From contig CASHTG010000013.1 of the NCBI GenBank assembly GCA_949357655.1, positions 1 through 64,000 on the forward strand: a stretch of DNA of 64,000 nucleotides. Reading direction: 5' to 3'. Source of the DNA: Parascedosporium putredinis. Taxonomy: Eukaryota; Ascomycota; Sordariomycetes; Microascales; Microascaceae. Every line of letters starts with the position of its first letter. The first letter of the stretch is position 1. Positions 24,108-36,672 of the stretch are shown here, in pieces. Below the pieces are notes generated by a model. That model was not told where the DNA came from. It ran no database searches and worked only from the letters and a program-made list of their open reading frames with translations. The position numbers and the translations under genes were made by a program.

Positions 24108-27100
24108 TTACTCTTGTGCCTGTGCCTGCAAAGTATCGGACTCTGCGGCTTGAAGTTCTACTTGTTTCTGCTCATCGCCATCTTTTGCCGACAACAACGA
24201 GTCTAGTACCTGCTCCACGATTCCACTCAAAGAAATTCCTCCGAGAATCTTTATGACCGGGACGTCAACGTCAAACTGCTTTAGACACCACGCGCGAATT
24301 TCAACGCCCACCAGCGAGTCGACACCGATATCTATGAGTGGCACATCCTCAACCGAGACATCGGATCCTGAAAGAAAAAGAACAGCCCGGAGTTTACTGA
24401 TCAAAGCATCTAAATATAAAGTCAGTACACGTAGTTCCAAGGATTCGTCATTCCCTTTATCGCGTACCTTTGAGGATCTTGTCCATCTCATCTCGTGACC
24501 CTGCTTCGGCAAGTAGCTTCTTGATTGGGATACGGTTGCTGGCCTGCTCGCTCAACTCGGCAGCACTTTCCTCGCCCACTTTCACCAAAAGTCCGAATTT
24601 AGGATTGTTTGGCCAGGACTTATCATGTGCGTTCTCCTTGCGCACCGGCGCCATCCCGGTAATTATATCGTGATTACCATTGTCTCCCGCCGCCGGGCGG
24701 CCCGATACGATGGCCTCTGCGAACAATTGATGCAAATCAGTCTCCGACATGGGCAGGGTCATGGATCCAGTGAAGAGACGCTCTTTTTGCTCTCTCGTTA
24801 GTCTGCCGTCGCTCTTCATCTCTCGCTCAACGTAGCCTACACCAATAACACGCGAGATATCAATGACGGAGCCAGCCAGACCTTGGGCTCGGCGCTGGTT
24901 GATAACTGCTTTGATAAAACAGTTGGCCGCAGAGTAATTGGCTTGTCCAGGATTGCCCATGGTAGCCACAATCGATGAAAACCCAATAAACCAGTCCAGA
25001 GGCGGCAAACTTGACTCGAGTGAGAAGAGTCGACTGAAGTTGAGAGTGCCCTGGACCTTGGGGTCCATGACCCGTTGGAACTCGTCGAGTTTCATCTGGG
25101 CAAACATGCGATCGCAAAGAACCAGCGCGCCCAGAGCAACGCCACCTAGCGGTGGCATAGACCCGGTAATTTGTTCGAGTGTATTCTCAACGGATGTGAA
25201 GTCGGCGACGTCGTTCTGGAAATACTTCACTTCTGCCCCCTGTTCAGAAAGATGCCAATCGATCCACGGCTTTTCCTCTTTGGGGTTCGACTGCTCAGGA
25301 CAATGTGTCTTGCGCCATGAGAAATCATAAAATCTGCCAAAGACCGACCAAGGTCGCCAGAAAGACCTGCAAGCCAGTAGGTTTTGTATCTGCTGAAAAG
25401 GTCGGGGCGAGAAGAGATGTGCTTTATTCTCACTGGCGCACTAATGTCAGAGTCCCAATCCACGAGGAACTTCGCGGTAACCTCAAACGGCTCTGTTGTC
25501 AGAACAATATCACGTAAAGGCATTGTCTCAAGAGCGACGCCATCGGGAACGCCATTCAATTGAGACTCGGCAAACTCTGTAACCCTATGCAACAGGTCGG
25601 TGACTGAGCTTGCAGCTTCTCGTGGTAAGTTGGCAGCATGTCTCGAAACGCAAACGTCAGCATCGATAGTTTGGCAGTGTGGTGGAAGAAGCTGCCGAAT
25701 CCGTTCATGAAGGCGTCCTGAGTCGCCTGCCAGATGGGACGAATATAGATATGTGGATAAGCCATCCGGGAGAATTCCTGTAATATCTCTAGAGGTGCAT
25801 TGGCTGTGGAGAGAAACCCACTTGCCCCGATGATGTTGCATCCTAGGGCGCGAGGTGACGAACAAGACGATTCTGTTTTGAATGGACATTTGTTTAGATA
25901 AGAGCGAGGCAAGACCAGGATCCGGGTCGTACGCTAAGAGAGCTCCGGATGGAGGCAGAGCGTCCACGAGTTGCTGGTTGACCAAAGCTCCGATGACCAA
26001 AGATAAGTATTGCCGGTCAATCACGTCAACAGAAACATTGCGAGTCCAAGATTTGTGGATGATCAGCCGCGACGAATTCGTCTCGGACAAACACAAGACC
26101 TTCTCTCCACTATCTTGGTTGAACCCGAGGCATATAAATGCATGCCCCATGGGGGTCTTTATAGCCAATAGGAATGATGTCGTCACCCTGACAGAAATGA
26201 ATTCGCCATCGGCCAAAGGTTTTGGACTCTGGGTCTCTTCGAGTACGTGTCTTACGCCGTTAAAACGCAAGTCGAGGAACGCGATGCGAGCATCCTGACC
26301 CTGGAAGATGGGTCGACGACATGAATTAAGGCGATCATTTCGCTCCCAGGCTGAACGTACTCGCTGAACTTCTAGTCGTCCATCACGCAGGCGTAGTTCG
26401 GGCTCGACAGTCCACAAAATTTCGGCGTCTTCGTCTCGCTGGCTCAGGCTTGCAAGCTTCCTTAGGCGAAGTACCAGTTCGGCAATCGTATGCAAGTCAG
26501 AGGCCTTGTGTACAACCTCGCAATCCAAAGTTTGCACTAGACATCCCATGAGCTCGTGGTAGAGACTTCGGAATAAACCGATCGACATAGCGGCATATGG
26601 ATTGGAGCAATGAGCACCGCTAGTTACCCAGAGTACCGTCCGTGGCGACTCGAGTAGTCTCTGTAAGTTGGCCCAGCGAAGTTCGGTGAGATTCTCAAAG
26701 ATGGAGTCGCCGTAATCTTGTAGCGACAATATATGGGCGTGAGCAGGTATCTCTGGCAGGGAGTCCAAGTTTTCAGCAACGACAACTTTGGTAAAGTGCA
26801 GCTCGAGCATACCCAAAAGCTGTTCGCTGATGTCAGTTTTCCCTTGCAAGATAACCAGACAGTCATTGGCGCTTTGATCAATGTTCTTCACGAGAGGATT
26901 CCGTAGAGCGTCAATGTTCTCGTCAAGAGCCATAGAACAGAAAATCGCACCAGGCAAAGAGACCTTGTCTTTCATGGGAGTGTGGGTATCCACACCGGAA
27001 AAGCCTGTCTGTCTGAGGATGGTGTCCCATTCTTCGAGTTCAATCGTGGGAGCGTATTTTCGTCCATCTTCATGGCCGATCCACCACCCAGGAAGGCCGC

Positions 27101-30100
27101 CCATGACCATCGGGATACGCATGACGTTGTTACCGATGATTTCAAATAGTATTAGGTAGCCACCGGGTTTCAATAGGCTTCGAACGTTGCGGAGCGTGGT
27201 CTCAAGCGACTTGGTCGCATGCAAGACATTCGCGGCCACAACGCAATCATATGCCTGTGGTACGAAGCCTTGGTCCACTGGATCGTGCTCGATGTTCAAG
27301 GTCTTGTATATCATTTTCCTGTGATGAGCATGGAACCGGCTTTGGGCAGTCTCGAAAAAGCCGCTGGAGATATCTGTGTAGGTATACGAGGCAAAGGCAT
27401 TGCCCACAACGTCCAAGACGGCTTGGTGGCGCCGCCGGTTCCAGCACCGACCTCGCAGAAGTTCATATGTGGATATTTGTTGGTGATTTGAGCAACGAGA
27501 CCCCCAACGGAGTCATTGAGCGACTCAAACCCGGCAGCTTCCCGATAGTAGCGGCCAAGGTAATCATTCTGTGCCATGTACTCCAAAATATTGACCTCCC
27601 CAGACATGACTTCTGGGAGCGGTAAGTGTTCGCCAACAGCACGTGTGATGTTGAAGTCGGCATCATCGCCATAGCTAATTACGAGGAGTTAGTAGATCAA
27701 GTTTGAAGAGCGCCTGTATAGTACTTGCCTGTCCATCATAGACGCGATTTCCTCGGCGGTATCGCCCAACCAACCACCGGCGTATGGGTGAGTGCCGCTG
27801 CGAACGCTGTCGACAACTCGCTCGGTAGCTTCAAGCAACGATTGACGATACCATGGAAGACTTGTACGTGCACCCGGCTCGACCGACCGAACAAGTTTGC
27901 GCATGTAGAAAAATGCCGCACGTTCAGCATCGAGTGCTTTCTGCTTCTCCTTAACCGTTGGCTCACGATCTCCCAGCACAAGTTTGCCATCCGGATTGTT
28001 GGGACACCAGATGGACTCTTGAAATAGCGATCTGTCATCTTCCTTTGTCGCTCCGGAAAATGGAACAAAAGTAAGCCCTTCGAACTGCATCATCTTGTTT
28101 TCGTATTCGGAAGAAGAGTAGAGGTCAATATCACCAGCTATACCAGTGTCCGCACCGTTGTCTGTCAACGTACAGTCAAAGTATACATCGCCATTAAGCT
28201 GAGTCAACCAAAGAGATGGGACTAGTGATACTCGACGACAGCCTTTGGGTACTATTATTGACGTAATAGAGCCATCTCCAGGGGCGCTGTATGTTGCAAA
28301 CATCCCCTGCAAGGCACAGTCCGCTATAGCGGGATGGAACACGAATTGAGTAGCATCGCTCTCTGGTTCGGGCGCTTGTATGGCTCCCGTGGACAACCCA
28401 AGCCGACGCGAAAGCTGGGTAATGTTTCTGAATGGTGCCTCGTATGTATAGCCGGCATCGTCTCGCAAGGAGGTGTAAAAGCGTTCTACGTCGACTTCAG
28501 ACATGTTGACTGAGTGGATCTTTCTCGGCGGCAGTGGTGCTGCGGTTCTTGCCGCCTTGGTTTCAAGCGTGATACGTAAGTCGCTGCGGCAATTCAATGT
28601 CAGTCCAGCTGAATCCTTTGTAGCAACGGCGGAGTAAACAGAGAACTCCGCCGTGACCTCTTGAATATCGTTCCGGGTTATGCGATTCAGATAGATGACG
28701 AGCTCTGTGGGTGCAGTCTCGCTAATGACAATGGCTTTGGCAATGTCCAGATCCAGCAACTCGATCAATTGAACAGGTGATGATCCAGCAATCTGCATAG
28801 CCGATTCCATCGCTAGAGAGATGTAGCCTGTTGCAGGAAATACGGTCTGGCCTTGAAGGGCATGCCCACTTAACCACGGCAACTGCCTCACGTCAAGGAC
28901 GTTCCGCCACCGCCATTGGTCTGCAGTGCTGTCTGAGGTGACTCGTCCGAGGAGGTCATGATAAGGCAGCTCATGTGAACGCTCATGTTTGTACGTCCGT
29001 GCTTCACACCATAGCCGTCGATCGTGGTTCCAAGAATATTTTGGTAAATCTGGAATGGATTGAAAGCAAGTTGGGTGCACGCCAGAGACTTGCTCAAATT
29101 CTAGTAGGTTTACCGCGGCTCTACCCGCCTCCATCCATAGTGCTCCAAGCATGTCTTTGAAAGCCTCAACATCGTGTCTCCCACGATACAGAGCACCAGA
29201 ATACCCGGGGATATCACTATGGAGGGCCCTGAGAGTGTCAAGAGTCGGCTTTTTAGTGCTGGATGTGGTCCGATTTCCAGTGCGAAGTTGAATTTGCCAC
29301 CAGATGACTCGCAGGCCCGAGCTACTGCGCGAGAAAACAACACCGGTTTGGACATGTTGTCTACCCAATACTCCGCACTTATTCGCGATTTTTCTCCCAT
29401 GAGCTCGCCGCCGTGAACGCTTGAGTACCACCGGGGAGCTTCTGCTGCAGGCTGTAGCACTTCCACTCCACATTCTCGAAGAGCTCTTAGGTATGGGAGT
29501 TCGCAGGGTTTCATGTGGTGAGAGTGATAAGCTGTGTCCACTTTTAATGGTCTAGCAAACTTGCCCTCTTCCTCGAAAACCAGCCTCGCTCGTTCAATAG
29601 TCGACGAGTCACCAGAAAGCGTCACACTTTCTGGTGAATTGTGTGCGGCGACGCAAAGAGTTCCAGCAAAATCTTCTAGGTGGCATAGCTCCTGCGCATC
29701 TTCAAAGGACGTGCCAACTGCCATCATCGCTCCGGGCCCCCTGAATCACTAGCAGCTAGCTTTGCATAGCGCCCACGGTAGAAACTGATTCGAATAGCGT
29801 CGCGCTTTTTATGAACCCAGCAGCGTAGGCAGCCGCAATTTCTCCAGACGAGTGTCCAACTACGGCCGAAAACTTTACTCTCGCGGCGCGGAGCAAATCG
29901 ACAAGTACAAGTTGGACGGCAGTGCACAGCGGTTGGCAAATCTCAGCTTGGCCCATCCGAGAGTTGTTTGTAGCGAGTAGTTCCTGCATGAGACTCCATC
30001 TTGGCTGATCGTCTTCCGGCAGCGTGGATAGTGCCAAGTCCAACTCATCGATGATTGCGGACGCGAGGGGTATCGAGGCAATAAGTTTGGTGCCCATCGT

Positions 30101-31943
30101 CACCCATTGAGCACCTTGTCCAGTGAATATACCCAAGATACATGGGTGGTCGGAGAAGCTTGAAGCTAAAGAGTTGCTTACGCTGACTTCGTTCGAATCT
30201 AGAGTATGTGCAACTTTAGCTGTTAGATCTTGCACAGTATCGGCCGAAAACGAAATTCGGGTTGTGAAACTCGATTTCTTCGCCACAAGGTGATGCGCCA
30301 GACTTGCTGGGCAAAGCGTGTCGGTATATTCCTCAAGATAGGACCGGAAAGCACGTAGATTTGCGTTCAACGAGCCTGTTGTAGCGGCTGAGAATATAAA
30401 AGGGATAGATGGTACTGATGAAGACACCGTCTCTGATCTAGTTGGTTCCAAAGCGGGTGATGGAATTCCGTTGCCATTAACAAAATGGTCTGTAGGATCG
30501 TAGGACTCAAGGATGACATGGGCGTTAGCACCGCCGAATCCAAAGCTGTTAACACTGGCTCTCCGAACACTACCCTGATGTGATGGCCAGGGCTGAGCAG
30601 TAGTAGGGATTCGAAGATGGGCGGTGAAAGGCGCCACGGCTGGATTTAACCTATTGAAAAGGAGATTCGGAGGTATCACTCCATTTTTCAAAGCCAGACA
30701 AGCCCTGAGCAGCCCGGCTAGTCCTGCTGTAGACTCAGTGTGACCGACGATGGTTTTGATGGAGCCGACAAAGAGTATGTCATCATCAGCGGAATTCATG
30801 TTGTCGAAGAAGGCTCTGTTTAAAGCCTCAGCTTCCTGCGGATCACCAGCAGGGGTACCAGTACCTAACTGTATTAGCTTTCGTTACAGATATTCGTGGA
30901 AGAACTAACCGTGAGCTTCGAAGAATTGGCACCGGTCATTCCGGTCTTGAGGGTCAAGACCAGCTTGGCGATATACGCGGCGGATAAGATGGGCTTGAGC
31001 AGTGGCGCTCGGCATCGTAAGACCCGCAGTCCTTCCATCGTGATTCACGCCTATTTCCCTAATGACAGTGTGAATATTGTCGCCGTCTCGGATTGCGTCA
31101 CTTAGCGTCTTCAGAACCACCGACGCGACACCCTCTCCTCGAGCATAGCCATCTGCATTGGCGTCCCACATTCGGCTTTTGCCCGTCGGTGACAGCATAC
31201 TAATATTGCTCGTTGTTATGTATGCTAAGGGAATAAGAGCTAGATTTGTACCAGCGGCGACAGCAACTTTGAAGTGCCGCTTCGGATCGCCTGCACGGCT
31301 TCATACACGGCTACTAGACTGGAAGAGCATGCCGTGTCGATTGTCTATGAAATAAAGATGATGAGCAATCACCAATTTGCAATGATGGTATATATAGTAC
31401 ACGTGTATACGGTCAAGATAACATACCATTGACGGGCCATGCCAGTCGAAAAAATAGGAAATGCGACTCGATGCGTTGGAGTTTGCCACACCCGTAGCAT
31501 TGTATTTAGGTGAGAAATCGACATCCAGAGCTTGTTGAACTAGGTAATCGTTATTCATCATACCAACGAAAACGGCGGTATCTGAGCCATGAAGCTGTTC
31601 CATGGGGCACCCCATAGATTCGAGAGCTTCATACGTGACCTCGAGCAGTAGGCGTTGCTGGGGATCGATAGCAGCAGCTTGGTCAGGCGTGATGGAGAAA
31701 AATTGGTGGTCAAAGTGCGTTATATCTTCTGAGAGCATATACGCACGGCGTACGTTGGTCGTCCCATGATGGCTTCCAGCTTTGTGGTAGAAACGGTCGA
31801 CATTGAACCTGTCGGGGGATTTCCTGGGACAGGTCCTTTGGATCTTTCAAAAACCCCCATAGCTTAGATGGTGTATCGCAGCCGCCGGGGAATCGACAAC
31901 CGATACCCACAATGGCAATAGGTTCACTGTGATGGTCACTCAT
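24108..31943 (-). CDS. Highly reducing polyketide synthase, KS-AT-DH-MT-ER0-KR-ACP
   Basis: About 2,535 residues. It starts MSDHHSEPIAIVGIGCRFPG. Introns are 31,345-31,426, 30,865-30,909, 27,675-27,728 (a GC-AG intron) and 24,410-24,467. Domains are KS (active site TIDTACSSS, then FFEAHGTGT, KTIVGHTESTAG), AT (IFTGQGAQW, GHSSGEIAAAYAAG), DH (LSGHALQGQTVFPATG, HPAIADCALQG), C-methyltransferase (EVGAGTGGAT), an ER region without a recognisable nucleotide-binding glycine loop, KR (LAGLSGDLGRS; GNPGQANYSAAN) and ACP (IGVDSLVGVE). There is no NRPS or thioesterase, so release needs a partner. An inactive ER next to a separate enoyl reductase is the LovB/LovC arrangement. The frame is short of one base (or two at the first site) near 31,814, 31,262, 29,806, 29,737, 29,250, 27,420 and 25,285. 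All domains are otherwise intact. Confidence 0.95.
27675..27728 (-). other. GC-AG intron in the PKS gene
   Basis: Donor GCAAGT after CAG, a CTAAC branch site and an AATTAG acceptor, 54 bp. Removing it joins the end of the DH-MT linker to the methyltransferase in frame (serine codon split AG|C). Confidence 0.8.
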
Positions 31944-32501
31944 GGTGTAAAATGCAAAGAGACGAGGCTAGGGAGTACGGCTTTGTCTATTATCAGCGTC
32001 GCTGCAACCTGTCAAATAAATCTAATTTTTCCTGAGTGAAACTTGTATAACCAACACCCGGGGTGGTTTCTCTGGTCCTGAAGATTGGCCTCGTCGGAAT
32101 CAGGCCAACGGTGACGGTTACGTGCCGTCGGTCTTGTTAGGGTTGTTTCTTTGGTCGGGCAGGTTGGCCTCGTCGGAATCAGGCCAACGGCGATGGGTCC
32201 GTGCCGGCGGCCTTGTCAGGGTTATATCCAGTATATTTAAAGTCAAAACTCGCCGGCGCCACGCCCCGCTATAGCCTTATGATACACGCCGGTCCGCATA
32301 CAAAGTCGCCGTTTCCCGCCGGTTGTTGATGGGCGGCAGCAGGCGACATGTAGCAACAGGCGGCACAACGGGGGCAACAGGCAACAGGCAACAACGGCAA
32401 CAAACATGCAAAAACAGGCAAACAACCCCTGAATACCAGTCGCGTCGGCCGCGCCAGGAGGAGTTCGCTACTCTCTCGCCAGATCTTCAAACTGACTAGC
32501 C
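31944..32501. promoter_or_regulatory. Bidirectional PKS/ABC-transporter promoter with a 79-bp tandem duplication
   Basis: The divergent start codons are 558 bp apart. Between 32,066 and 32,223 two copies of a 79-bp unit follow each other. Each holds a perfect palindrome TTGGCCT-N10-AGGCCAA (32,086-32,109 and 32,165-32,188) with CGTCGGAATC as spacer, and then a GTGCCG(T/G)CGG segment. A TATATTTAA box at 32,232-32,240 follows. The candidate motif AACTCGCCGG lies at 32,247-32,256. The layout suggests coordinated control of synthase and exporter. Confidence 0.7.
32247..32256 (+). promoter_or_regulatory. Candidate cluster motif, PKS/ABC promoter
   Basis: AACTCGCCGG, followed by CGCC so that CGCCGGCG forms a palindrome of CGG half-sites. 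Confidence 0.5.
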
Positions 32502-35500
32502 ATGACAGCCAACAGCCAAGATGTTGAGGCTGCCTCTAGCAACAATGCCTACAGCCATCTATCCCACAACGCAGCGGCCATCCTCTCCCGTCAGGTTGAT
32601 AGCACACCAGCAGTCGTCAAGTACAATTCTCTTTTTCGCTATGCAACGAATTCCGACCTCTGCCTTCTCGCTGGAAGTGGGCTTAGTGCCATCGCCGCAG
32701 GTGCAAGTTTGCCATTGATGACCATCATTTATGGCTCCCTCGCCGGTACTGTAAGTTGCGTCACGCTGGGTCCAAACAGAGGGGAAGCCAAAGTTGGCGT
32801 GTAGCGTACTAAAGCTATTTAAAGTTCCAAGGGTTCTTTTTAGGTACTGTCTCGGGCTCATACTTCTTGCAAGAGGTAAATCGATTGACGCTCTATTTCG
32901 TCTACCTCGCTATTGGCCAGTTTGCCACGATTTACATTGCCACGGTCGGTTTCAACTATGTCGGCGAACACATCACCGCTAAAGTCCGAGAAAACTATCT
33001 CGCAGGGGTTTTGCGGCAGAATATGGCCTATTTTGATCTTCTTGGAGCGGGCGAGATCGTAAGTTGAATCTTGAAAATACGCGGGTTATATCAGGCACTG
33101 AACCTTTTGTAGACAACCCGAATCACGGCAGATACCAATTTATTGCAAGATGGAATTTCGGGAAAGGTGGCATTGACCCTTCAAGGCATCGCAACCTTCG
33201 TCACAGCCTACATCATCTCCTACGTTCGCTTTTGGAAACTGGCGCTTATCCTGACTTCGACCGTTGTGGCCATCGTACTTACGGGTGGAGCACTTGGGCG
33301 TCTGTCTATTCGGTGGACAAAGCTCTCTCTCGCGTCTTACGCCAGGGGTGGATCGCTTGTCGAAGAGGTCTTCAGCTCGATCAGAAATACCATTGCAGCC
33401 GGTACGCAGGACCGGCAGGTAAATTGTACGACAAACACTTGGACGAGGCTGAGACGCCTGCCTTTCGAACGAAAGTGACGACGACTGCTACGGTCGGATT
33501 CATGATGTGTTACATCTATCTGTCTTACGCACTGGCGTTTTGGCTGGGCAGCAAATATGTTGCAAACGGAGAATGCTCCCTTAGTGATGTCCTCACAATC
33601 CTTTTGGCCATCATCATGGGCGCATTTGCCTTGGGCAACTTGGCGCCAAATATGCAAGCATTCGCGACCGCCATTGCAGCGGCCTCAAAAATTTACTCGA
33701 CAATCGATCGCCCTTCGCCCCTAGATCCCAGCGACGAGAAAGGCATTAAAATTGACCGCTCCGAGCTCAAGGGCAGGGTTGAGTTTCGTCAAGTTAAGCT
33801 TGTCTATCCCTCGAGGGCCCATGTTGTTGCTCTGGACTCTGTGAGCTTTGACGCACACCCCAACGAGACAACGGCGCTCGTAGGGGTATCGGGGTCTGGG
33901 AAAAGCTCTGTGGTGGGTCTTCTCGAACGCTTCTACGAGCCATTGGAAGGTGAGATCCTGCTCGATGGAATCAAAATCGAAGACCTTAATCTACAATGGC
34001 TTCGCCAGCAAGTGGGCATTGTTTCACAAGAGCCAGTCTTGTTTGCCACGACGATCGCACAAAACATTCGATATGGTCTCATCGGCACCAAATACGAGCA
34101 CTTAGCAGACGATGACAAACAAATTTTGGCGCTCATCACGGAAGCGGCCAAAACAGCCTATGCTCATGAATTTATCTCTGACCTTGATCAAGGATATCAA
34201 ACCAATGTCGGCGTGGGCGGTCTTCTGTTATCAGGCGGCCAGAAGCAACGGATAGCTTTAGCACGTGCAATCATCGGAGATCCCAAGATCCTGCTGCTAG
34301 ACGAGGCGACTTCTGCTCTGGACACAAAAAGCGAAGGTGTGGTTCAAGCGGCATTAGAGCGCGCCTCTCGCGGCCGGACTACAATTGTGATTGCGCATCG
34401 GTTGAGCACAGTAAAAAATGCACATAAGATTATCGTCATGTCTCATGGAAAGGTTGTCGAGCAGGGCACTCATAATGACTTGCTCGAAGCAAAGGGTGTC
34501 TACCATACCCTTGTCGAAGCCCAGGAATCGGAGGTGACAACGCGTCAACAAGCTCTGATCTGATTCTGGTTCCCGATTCCCCGGATCAAAGCGGACGGAT
34601 GCGATTGACTGGCAACGCCCAAGACGAAAAGAGAGCTTCACACATTGAAGAAGCACCTATCACTAGGACCACCGAATCAAAGGCACCGCGTTACTCCCTC
34701 TGGCGCCTGACTGCTACGGTGGTATCGTTCAACATACCTGACTGGCCCTATGGACTCACTGGCATCCTCTGCGCATTTTTGACGGGTGGTGCAATCCCTG
34801 CCCAGTCAGTCCTTTTCGCCAAATCCATAGCTTCCCTCGCTTTACCTCAGGACGACGATGCAAAGTCTCAGGTCGCCTTCTGGTCGTGGATGTTTTTCCT
34901 TCTTGCTATAGTCCAGCTTTTCGCGTACCTGGTACAGGCATATGTCGTAGCGTGGTGCAGCGAAAAACTGGTCCGTAGAGCCCGAAATGCTTGTTTCCGA
35001 GCGATATTACGACAAGACGCCGCTTTTTTGACAGACTCGAGAACTCGCCAGGCGCTTTGACGTCTTTTCTTGGTACTACAGCTAATGTAACGTATCCCCC
35101 TATATCTCCTCAAACCTTGCTAGCACTAACACTCTTACTAACAATCGATATAGAACTTGGCTGGAATTTCCGGTTCGACCCTCAGTACGATCCTCTCTGC
35201 GATAGTCACTCTTTTTGCCGGATTTATCATCGCATTGGCGATTGGCTGGAAGCTGGCTTTGGTATGCATCTCTACAGTTCCAATCGTACTTGGATGCGGT
35301 TTCTGCCGCGTCTGGGTGGTTGCTCGATCACAGGCACTATCAAAGCAGTTTTACGAAGAATCTGCGTCTTATGCGTGCGAAAACACTTCCGCCATCCGCA
35401 CCGTGGCGTCTTTGACGCGAGAAGATGAGGTGCTTTGCAATTATCGCCAACAGTTGCACGAGCAAGGAAAACGCTCCCTCCTCTCAGTCTTGCGCTCCAG

Positions 35501-36589
35501 CGCACTCTACGCGGCATCTCAAAGCCTCGGATTTGCGGTCAATGCCCTGGCCTTTTGGTACGGCGGCCAACTCATTGCTCAACACGAGTACTCAATTTTC
35601 CAATTTTTCGTGTGCTTTTCCGCCACAATCTTTGGTGCACAGTCCGCCGGAATCATCTTTAGCTTCGCGCCTGATATTGGGAAGGCCAAACAAGCCACGA
35701 CTGATTTAAAGACCTTACTTGATCGCAGGCCGATTATCGATAGCTCCTCGACGGAAGGCCAATATCTAAAGAGCACCAAAGGCGACGTTGAGTTCCGCGA
35801 CGTGCATTTTGAGTATCCAGTTCGGTCGCACGTCGCTCTTCGGGGCCTTAACCTTCACATCAAACCTGGCCAATACGCGGCACTTGTCGGAGCGTCTGGA
35901 TCTGGAAAGTCGACAGCGATTTCGCTCCTTGAAAGATTCTACGACCCGAAAAGTGGCGCCATTTACTGGATGGAATCGATGTGACGGCGCTCAATGTCGC
36001 TGCATACCGCCAGCACTTTGCATTGGTGGCACAGGAGCCGACATTGTATCAAGGGACGATTCGAGACAATATCATGATGGGCACGAAAGGGGAGGAGTCC
36101 GTCTCGGACGAGAAGCTGATGCAAGTTTGCAAGGACGCTAACATTCTCGAGTTTATTCAGTCACTTCCAGATGGCTTCAACACGGGTAAGCAAGCTACTT
36201 AGTTCCCCGACGTCCAACGAAAAAGATGTCAGGCTAACCTAACTCCCCATAGATGTTGGATCCAAGGGGTCTTTGCTCTCTGGTGGCCAGAAGCAAAGAG
36301 TCTGTATCGCCCGGGCGCTCATTCGTGATCCAAAATCTTGCTGCTCGATGAAAGTACCAGTGCGTTGGATTCTGAATCGGAACAAGTCGTCCAGGCTGCG
36401 CTTGACGTGGCTGCCCGGGGTCGCACAACCATTGCTGTTGCCCACAGACTATCCAGCATCAAACGAGCTGACGTTATATTCGTGTTGGACCACGGGCGCG
36501 TGGTTGAATCGGGCACTCACAGAGAACTAATGGCAAGACAGGGCCGGTATTCCGAGCTTGTCCATCTGCAAAATCTGCTACAGACATAG
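32502..36589 (+). CDS. Full-length ABCB (MDR/P-glycoprotein-type) exporter
   Basis: About 1,276 residues in TMD1-NBD1-TMD2-NBD2 order. Introns are 32,751-32,824, 33,059-33,112, 35,087-35,153 and 36,186-36,252. NBD1 shows Walker A GVSGSGKSS, Q-loop VSQEPVLFA, signature LSGGQKQR, Walker B ILLLDEATSALD and switch His IAHRLST. NBD2 shows GASGSGKST, VAQEPTLYQ, LSGGQKQR, the Walker B-derived LDESTSALD and VAHRLSS. Full ABCB transporters in metabolite clusters export the product or protect the producer. It shares a bidirectional promoter with the PKS. The frame is one base short at 33,421-33,423, about 34,550, 35,024-35,029, about 35,966 and 36,332-36,335. Adding exactly these five bases makes the total divisible by three, and no catalytic motif is damaged. 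Confidence 0.93.
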
Positions 36590-36672
36590 AGTGACACGAC
36601 ACGGAAAGATGTAAAGCTATCAAGAGATAGATATTCTTGTAATTCATAAACTCTACATGTACTTAGGTGAGA

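Noticed and set aside
33064..34563. ABC transporter as two separate half-transporters
   Set aside because: The stop at 34,561-34,563 follows a one-base loss. The other frame continues without interruption through the linker into the second half, and the total length then fits a full transporter.
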